Below, piece by piece: positions 56,636 to 64,000 of a stretch of 64,000 nucleotides of DNA (the first letter of the stretch is position 1; every line of letters begins with the position of its first letter). A program made the position numbers and the translations under genes. A model generated the notes under the pieces. It worked only from the letters and a program-made list of their open reading frames with translations, was not told where the DNA came from and searched no databases. Source of the stretch: Wyeomyia smithii (lineage: Eukaryota; Arthropoda; Insecta; Diptera; Culicidae); the NCBI RefSeq assembly GCF_029784165.1, contig NC_073695.1:9771786-9835785 (forward strand), in the 5' to 3' direction.

Positions 56636-59600
56636 AAGGATAAAGAGTTGAAATATATAAAACAGAGAAATAGACAATTAAGATTAAAAATGAGTAACCA
56701 AATAGTCAATGAGAAGTAAAAGTTATGCTAAAGATCTCCAAAGGAAAGCAAGAAAGAGTGAAATATAGCAAATGAAAAGCAGAACAAAATTAGGATAAGA
56801 GCAAAAGAAAAATAACAGTAATTAAACAGTAAAAATGACCGAAGTGCAGGTGACAAAGGCTACAAGGAGAAAAAACGAGCCAAAGAAGAGCAAAATATAA
56901 AATATGAACCAAATCGGAGCAAAGTAGATTAAAAATAAGAGAGACTAAAAGAAAAAGATTTTCAAAAGACGAACACAAGACTAACGAAACAGAAGCAAAA
57001 GAGAAGCAAATGAAAACTTAAATAAGAGCACATAAATTAATAGTGAAATAAAGAGTAAAATGAGAGCATAAGATCAGAAACAGAAGAAAGGAAGAAGAGC
57101 ATAAGAACAGTTAGAGACGAGCAAGCGAAGAGCAAGAGAAGAACTAAACAAGTGTGAGCGTAAAACAAACAAAAAACAAAAGTAACAAGAGTAGAAAACA
57201 AGTAGTTAAAAAAAAAGTAAAACGAAATCTAAAGAAAAGCAAAAAAAGAGTAAAATGTGAAAGAAATTTTAGAAAAATGAAAGAAAAAGTAGAGTAGAAG
57301 AACATCAAAAGGTTAACTAACGAAGACTCGAAGAGTAAACGAGTAACAAATTAAAAAGCGATACAGGAGCAAAAAAAAAAATAACATAAAGTAACAGAGG
57401 AGCACAGCAAAAATAACAGATCAGCAACCTACCAGAAAACGAAAAGCAAGAAAGTTAACGGAGCAGAGGTGAAAGAAGAATAAGAAACTTATGAAAGAAG
57501 AAGCATAGAGGAGCAAAAAAGAATAATAAATAATAACATGGGAGTGAAAGGAAAAATAGCAGCAAAACTGATCAAAAGAAGACTAAAGAAGCGAATGAAA
57601 AGCAAAACAAAATTAAAATAAAAGCAAAAGGAAAACAGCTGTAATCAAACAGCAAAAACGAATAAGAGAAGGGAACCAGAAGAACAAAAGATCAGCAAGA
57701 GACGTGAAAAAATATCGTGAAAAAGAGAAGGAATACAGAAATGCAAGAGTTGGTGGTTACAAAGAGGATTAAAAACGAACAAATAAAGAGGAAAATATCA
57801 AATATGAACAATATATGAGCAAAGAAGATAAAAAGATAAAAATCGAGCAGGAGAAGACGAGCAAAAGATTTACAAAACAGAAGCATAGAAAAAGACAAAG
57901 GAAAGTAAATGAAAAGCACAAGCAGAGCAAAAGAAAAATAACAGGAAACTAAAGAATAAATATAGAGCAAACGAAGAGCGAAACAAGGAAGAGACGATCA
58001 TGCGAAGGGCAACAGATGAACTAAACAAACGCAAAAGAAAATAGAAAATAAGTGAAAGTAATGTAGTAAAAGAGAGTATAGGAAAGATTCAAAAATGAGC
58101 AAAGAAAAGTAAAATGTAAATAAAATATAAAAAGAAAGAGAAAAAACAAAAAGCAAGTGTTTCAAAATGCTATAAAAAAAGAAACCAACGAAGAGTGGAA
58201 AAGGAACACATAAAAGGCAAAAGAAGCGCAGAAAATATATGAGAAAAAAGGTAAAGAAGAACAAAAAAACAGATATGAGTTGAAGGAGAGTAAAATACGA
58301 GTAAAATTCTAGCAAAACGAAGCAAAAAAAGACTCAAAAAGAGTAAATGAAAGGCAAAATAAATATGAAATAGAAGTGCAAGAAGAATAACAGATAATAC
58401 ATAAGTGATATTTTAAAATAAACATAGAAAGAGGAGTAGCAGCAGGGTAAGAGAAGAAAAACTAAGAGTAAAAACTAGCAAAGAGAAGCAACTGAAGAAT
58501 CAAATAAAAGTAAATAAAAAGCAAAAGAATATCTGAATGAGAGCGAAAAAATACTAATAGCAAATTCAAGTTCAAATATAGAGTAGATAAGGACCTGAAC
58601 AAAAGTAAAAAGGAGCGAAAGAACATTAGAGATCAACAGCAGACGACCAAAAAAAACGGAAATAACAGTGAAAGAATCGATGAAGGATAGTTAAAGAAGA
58701 GTCTAAGGGGTATAACAAAAGAGTAAAATATGAGCAAAGAAAAAAAAAACAAACAGTAAGCAGAGAATGAATGAAAGTAGAGTAAAAAAAAAAGAATTTT
58801 AATAGACGGGCAGAAGAAAAGCAGAGTTAAACAAAAATGAAAGAAGAGAAAGAAAAACTTCGAAAAAGTTAAAAAGAACCTCAGAAAAGCACCGTAAGAG
58901 TGAAATATGAACAAAACAGCGTAAGAGTAAAAAAAGAGTAAACGAAGGATAGAAAAAGTTCAAAAGTATGGTTAATTGAAAGAAAAAGAAGAGCAGATTA
59001 AAACCAAAACAAGCGCAAAAGACAAGTCAAAGATGCGCAAAAGAGAGTGGAACAGGAGGCAAATAGAAGTGAGAGAAGAACAAAAAAAAAGATGAACGCA
59101 TGACCATAGGAAGAGCAAAATATGAGCAACAGAATTGTAAAAGAAGAGCAAGACACAAGCTTAGTTTCAGCGAGAGACTAGCGAAAACAGAGCGAAAAGG
59201 AAGTTAAACAGAAGCGAAAAGAGATCAGCAAAATCGTAAATGAAGAGTAAAATATGAGCATAAGAAAATTAACAGCACAAAAACAAAAAAGAAAATAATA
59301 ACATAAAAACTGAATCAAGTGTATAAACAGCATAACAGAGAATTGAGTAGTAAATAAGGAGCAAAAGACGACTGATCAAAAGTAACCAAAGATTAACAGA
59401 AGGACAAGAAAAGATCAACAGAAAGGAAAAAGTTTTGCAAGAAACGAACAAAGTAAAGACGAAGGATAGAAAGCAGCGAAAAGAGCACCAGAAAATGTAC
59501 AAGATAAAAGGAAAAGAAGAGTAACACATGAAAACTATGAAAAAGAAAGAAGTGAAAGACGAACAAAATATAAGTAAAAGGAATTAGAAGAAGACTCAAA

Positions 59601-61445
59601 AAAAGAAAATGAAAATTAACAGAAAAGTTGAAAAAATTGAAATAAAAGTGAAGTGAAAGTACAGGAATGATAACAGAAAATGAATGAGAAATGTAGACGC
59701 AAAAATGAAGAGTAACAGAATGGTGAAAACAATGTCAGTGTTGCTGAAAATGAGAGTAAAATAAGAGTAAAAGAGAAGAAAACGAAGAGTTAGAAACTAA
59801 CGAAGAGAAGAAAAAAAATGATAGGAAAAATAAATGAAAAGCAAAATAAGAGCAAAGGAATAATTTAAGCAAGTTGAAATCCGAATTTAGAGCATGAGAG
59901 GAGATAAACAAGGATAAAAGAAAAGCAAAACCTATCCAAAAGCAGAACAAAGATCAACAGGAGGCGAACAAAATAGAGCATTAAAGAAGGGAAACGAGAG
60001 TGAAAGAAGAGATGAAGAAAAACTAAAGTAGAGCAACAAAAGATTACAAAAAGAAAAAAAAGAGTGAAGGGCATTTCAAAAGAAAAAAAAAAAGAAAAAG
60101 AGTGAAGGACAACAAGAGAAAAAGGCCAGAAGTAAAAAAACAGAAGATGAGAGTGAAAAGAGCAATTAAAATAAAAAAGAACATCGAAACATCACAAAGG
60201 TGGACACAATAACAAACAAAGAAAAATGTAAGGAAAGAGTAACAGAAGAACCAAATAACTGCGAAAGAATATTAAAACATGATCGAAATAGTGTAAAAAT
60301 ATATTGGAAGAGTAAACGAAGAATGGAATACAAGAAAAAATTACCAAATATGAGAAAAGAAAGAGCATATTAAAACCAAAACAAGATCAAAAGTCCAGCA
60401 AGAGATGAGCAAAATAGAATAAATCAAGGCCCAAATACAAATGAAAAAAGAGCACAAAAGAGGTAAACGAAAAGCTAGAGAAAGACTCATGAATTTAATA
60501 GTAAAATATGAGTGTATGTTTTAGGAACATAAAAAGTTAGAGAAGAGACAAATACGGCAAAAAAAGTTAAAGAAAAGATTAACGAAAAAAAGAAGAGGAA
60601 CGGAACAGAAGCAAAAGGTGAGAAGGAAAAGCTTAAATGAAGTACATAATAAGAACAAAAAACAGGAACAAAAGCAAAACAAACGAAAAGAAAAGTACCA
60701 GAAAAATACAGCGTAAGAAGGAAAGAAGTGCAAATACACGTTGAACCGAGAATAAAATTTAATTACCAGAAAGTTAAAGAACAAAGTAAGAGTGGAAGAA
60801 AAGAAAAACTGCAACAAAAGTAAAATTTTAAATAAATGAATATATATTAATTACACGTAAGTAAGAAATGAACAAAAAATAAAGCAGAAATTAAACGAAA
60901 CAACAAAACAAACGGTGCAAAAAATAAATGGAGAAAAGAAAAACAAAAGCATAATATAAACAAAAAAGGAGCAACAGAAGAGAAATCTGGAGCAAAAACG
61001 AGCTGAAAACTAGAAACAAAAAAAAAACATAAGACGGGTAAAAGAAAAATTAAAGAATATTGAAAAAAAAAACGCAAGAGAGGTTTAACAGATGAACATT
61101 AAAAAGCAGTTCAAGAGTGGGAGGACACAAAAGTGAAGGAAGACTAGGGAAAACGTAAAAGAAGTTTGAAAGATGAGTCATGAAAGAGTTAAATATAATA
61201 TGAGCAACAAAAAGCCAAAGAAAAAATATACACTGAAGGGTGAGGAAAAGCAAAATTAAAATGATAAGCAAAAATTTACAAGAATTAAAGAAAAGCAAAA
61301 TAAAAAGTAAGTTTGAGCTACAAAAAAAATAGTCTTTCATGTTGCGAAAATTGAAAAATTAAAAGTAATATAAAAGAATAACAGATATTATATGAAGATA
61401 AAAAAAATGAACATGGAGAAAATAAAAAACTGGAGTAAAAAAGAA

Positions 61446-62240
61446 AAAGTAAAAGAGTAAAATAGTGAAAGAGTAAAAGAGTAAAAGAGTAAAAGAGTGA
61501 AAGAGTAAAAGAGTAAAAGAGTAAAAGAGTAAAAGATTAAAAGAGTAAAAGAGTAAAAGAGTAAAAGAGTAAAAGAGTAAAAGAGTAAAAGAGTAAAAGA
61601 GTAAAAGAGTAAAAGAGTAAAAGAGTAAAAGAGTAAAGAGTAAAAGAGTAAAAGATTAAAAGAGTAAAAGAGTAAAAGAGTAAAAGAGTAAAAGAGTAAA
61701 AGAGTAAAAGAGTAAAAGAGTAAAAGAGTAAAAGAGTAAAAGAGTAAAAGAGTAAAAGAGTAAAAGAGTAAAAGAGTAAAAGAGTAAAAGAGTAAAAGAG
61801 TAAAAGAGTAAAAGAGTAAAAGAGTAAAAGAGTAAAAGAGTAAAAGAGTAAAAGAGTAAAAGAGTAAAAGAGTAAAAGAGTAAAAGAGTAAAAGAGTAAA
61901 AGAGTAAAAGAGTAAAAGAGTAAAAGAGTAAAAGAGTAAAAGAGTAAAAGAGTAAAAGAGTAAAAGAGTAAAAGAGTAAAAGAGTAAAAGAGTAAAAGAG
62001 TAAAAGAGTAAAAGAGTAAAAGAGTAAAAGAGTAAAAGAGTAAAAGAGTAAAAGAGTAAAAGAGTAAAAGAGTAAAAGAGTAAAAGAGTAAAAGAGTAAA
62101 AGAGTAAAAGAGTAAAAGAGTAAAAGAGTAAAAGAGTAAAAGAGTAAAAGAGTAAAAGAGTAAAAGAGTAAAAGAGTAAAAGAGTAAAGGAGGAAAAGAG
62201 GAAAAGAGTAGAAGAGTAATAGCGTTTAAAAGTGGAAGAG
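61446..62240 (+). repeat. 8-bp minisatellite (GTAAAAGA)n
   Basis: About 90 tandem copies of GTAAAAGA, nearly perfect from about 61650 to 62185 and degenerate at both edges (GTGAAAGA, GTAAAGGA, GTAGAAGA). It sits inside the purine-rich field and is probably a recent expansion of a word already common there. On the reverse strand every frame stays open (24 bp gives eight residues, LLLFYSFT), producing a 264-residue open frame that is not a gene. Confidence 0.97.
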
Positions 62241-62330
62241 TAAAAGAGTAATAACGTTTAAAAGTGAAAAAATGAAAAATTGAAAGTGTATAACGGTTAA
62301 ACATTAAAGCAAGAAAACGTGAGTAATACA

Positions 62331-62847
62331 ACTAAGAAACATAACTGGAGGAAACATCAAATTAAATCAACCAACCTCTACCGACTATCTCTTGTGAAGG
62401 AGTTTACAGTAATAAATAAGTTATATTTTAATCCCTCTTCAGCTAATCAAGCGCACGTGGTTTTGCTAATTACTTACAGCCACAATTACTGCCCAGCAAC
62501 GTGTTGGACAAGGTAAGGACAGAATGTGGTAACCTCAATTTCCGCGCCAAAATTTATGCAGTGCCCGTTAGCCCATTCGTGAGTGGACATGATATAATTG
62601 CATTATCGGTCACATAATAAACACAATCCTTCTGGTGCCAGCCAGGTTGCCTGTGAGAAACACGAAAGTGATGAGCCCAGTTTGATACCTTAAGACACCA
62701 GGCAACAACAATCGCCGCCAGTGACAGGGTTTTGGCTTACTTCATTAGTTAAACCAACCTAACCAACCCAGCTGTGACCCATCCGCGGATTGCGTGCATA
62801 GTTATCGTACTTTGGACACTTTTTACTGTCCAAACCGCACTCTGCAA

Positions 62848-62894
<47 letters not shown>

Positions 62895-64000
62895 ACCTTC
62901 GTCCTATTTTCTATGTCAATGTGGTTGCTGATTCTATTTACATGAGACTTCCTTTTCCTGAGGTCGTCGGTTGGTTGGTCCTTGAAACCACATCATTCAA
63001 TCCTCATGTTCGTTAGCTGGAAGGGGGTGTTTCGCATTATGAAGTCACCCTCCCATAGGCTAGCAAAGCAATCCACAAACTAGGAACCCCCTTTCAAACT
63101 AATCGAACCCGCCAGTCCCGGTCCGTCTCGCGTCTGGCGCTGACTAAGCGACAATTGAACTCCCCTAAGGCAGTTTCAATTACCTTTCTTCGCGCTTCCA
63201 AGTGAACAGGTGCTGCGTCCCTCGCGCTTTCTACCTTCTTGTCCGATGCAATTCGTTACAATTCTAAACCGCCTGCGGTCGTACCACCCCGCGGCAATCA
63301 CAATGTAATTAAATTTAACGCCACACAAGCAGCACAGTTGTAGCACCGAGCAGGGAAGCAGAAGGGAATAAAAAAGAAATTCAAACCCACATAAGACGGA
63401 CGTCTTACCGTCAAACCGGGGCGATAATTAAAGGTGCATACAAAGTGAAATTCTACGATTACTGTGCCCCCGGGGAGAAACCACGCGGGAAAGATTGATG
63501 AAGCTAGATGTGGAAATTGAAACAAAGGAATTGCCCGGGAGGGATGCAGAAAATTATTGGCTAAACAGGTTAAAAGTATTCTAAAATTGGTTCCTTCTTA
63601 GTACGGTTTGCTCCCCTGCTTTTTAGTAGTTTCGCTTGCTAGCTTTTACAATTTCACTTTTGTTGGCTGTTTTTGGGTCTAAAATAGCCGTAACTTTCAG
63701 TGTTATTGATAATAAAAAGCTTCGGATGGGTAATCTTGGTTCGAGCTCCGATTTGCAACTTTGCGAAACGACTAAGCAAACAAACAAGTGCAATGAAAAT
63801 TTATTGCCCGCCCAGTTGTTTTTACCCCTTGCCGCAGGAAGCACCCGAAACTGTGTCTAATGGCCATCATCTTTTATCGCTCCACGGTGCTTCTTTCGAA
63901 CCAATTTTGTGTTTGATGGACTATCGCTTCGACCATAAACCTGCACTCACAGAAGCATTCTCTAAACTTTTCCCTAATCAAAGCCAGAAGTTGTGCAGTG
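62331..64000. other. Apparently unique non-coding island
   Basis: Begins abruptly after the purine-rich field. GC-richer, no transposon signature, with TAATCAAG, GCTAATTACTTAC and CACAATTACTG words near 62440-62490. The frames at 62319-62516, 62774-63016 (built over the CT tract) and 63298-63860 have no domain support. Possibly regulatory or intronic, continuing past the window edge. Confidence 0.4.
62851..62890 (+). repeat. (CT)20 microsatellite
   Basis: Twenty uninterrupted CT units. Confidence 0.98.

Larger units (their letters stand above)
55970..62330 (+). repeat. 6.3-kb strand-asymmetric purine-rich field
   Basis: The forward strand is built of A/G-rich words with few T and C, such as GAGCAAAAGAAAAATAACAG, AGAGTAAAATATGAGCAAAG and AAGAGTAAACGAAG. 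AAATATGAGCAA-type phrases return many times (near 56900, 57800, 58722, 59120, 59245, 60503, 61196). A longer match links about 56770-56940 with about 57600-57850. Together these show an old tandem/higher-order array. Reverse-strand open frames throughout (Phe/Leu/Ser/Cys-rich) are compositional artefacts. The field is broken by the SINE at 56282-56635 and ends in the 8-bp array at 61446-62240. Confidence 0.75.

Noticed and set aside
61537..62331. 264-residue reverse-strand open frame made of LLLFYSFT repeats
   Set aside because: It is the translation of the 8-bp array; three units give eight residues with no stop. No non-repeat domain or promoter supports a gene.

Overview
The window looks like non-coding chromosomal DNA of an insect, most likely a mosquito. 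This is inferred from the mix of mobile elements: a Ty1/copia element whose primer-binding site matches initiator-Met tRNA, and R1-, Jockey- and RTE-clade LINEs. A Penelope-like element, a mariner relic, hAT-type MITEs and tRNA-derived SINEs are also present, together with AT-rich sequence and many microsatellites. I found no convincing host protein-coding exon, rRNA gene or tRNA gene. Every long recognisable reading frame belongs to a mobile element, and all of these are broken.

Layout. 0-5.5 kb: a reverse-strand Penelope-like relic, a Jockey relic, and a reverse-strand R1-clade relic split by a SINE with a 13-bp target duplication. These are followed by two ~570-bp direct repeats of unknown nature, each with a well-conserved core holding a TATA/initiator-like arrangement. 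5.5-9.6 kb: mostly unassigned, apparently unique sequence. 9.6-15.5 kb: a degenerate heptamer (AAATCCT-like) field grading into purine-rich low-complexity DNA. 16.6-19.4 kb: two tandem ~1.3-1.4 kb units, each carrying a (CA)n tract. 19.5-22.8 kb: unassigned, possibly regulatory. 22.86-28.34 kb: an RTE LINE interrupted by a second, near full-length RTE with a 7-bp target duplication. 28.7-34.6 kb: R1 and Jockey relics, two of which meet tail to tail at ~34.23 kb. 35.1-35.5 kb: a mariner relic. 36.1-40.4 kb: a complete copia-type LTR element with 151-bp LTRs, 5-bp duplication GTTAG, two nonsense codons, a frameshift and a shortened pol end. 41-43.5 kb: GC-richer unassigned DNA. 44-46.3 kb: a small hAT-like MITE, a doubtful Tc1/mariner-like relic, a ~140-bp tandem repeat and an inverted-sense heptamer field. 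47.8-50.8 kb: a truncated SINE and a Jockey LINE broken by an 877-bp hAT MITE (8-bp duplication) and by a second ~0.5-kb insert. 53.2-55.5 kb: unassigned, homeodomain-motif-rich DNA. 56-62.3 kb: a 6-kb strand-asymmetric purine-rich field with a SINE insertion, ending in ~90 copies of an 8-bp unit. 62.3-64 kb: unassigned DNA with a (CT)20 tract.

No operon or pathway is present. The elements interact only by insertion into one another. The cleanest nesting events are RTE into RTE, hAT into Jockey, SINE into R1 and SINE into the purine-rich field, each marked by a target-site duplication. The unique GC-richer islands between the repeat fields are the best candidates for host function, probably cis-regulatory or intronic DNA of a large gene lying partly outside the window.
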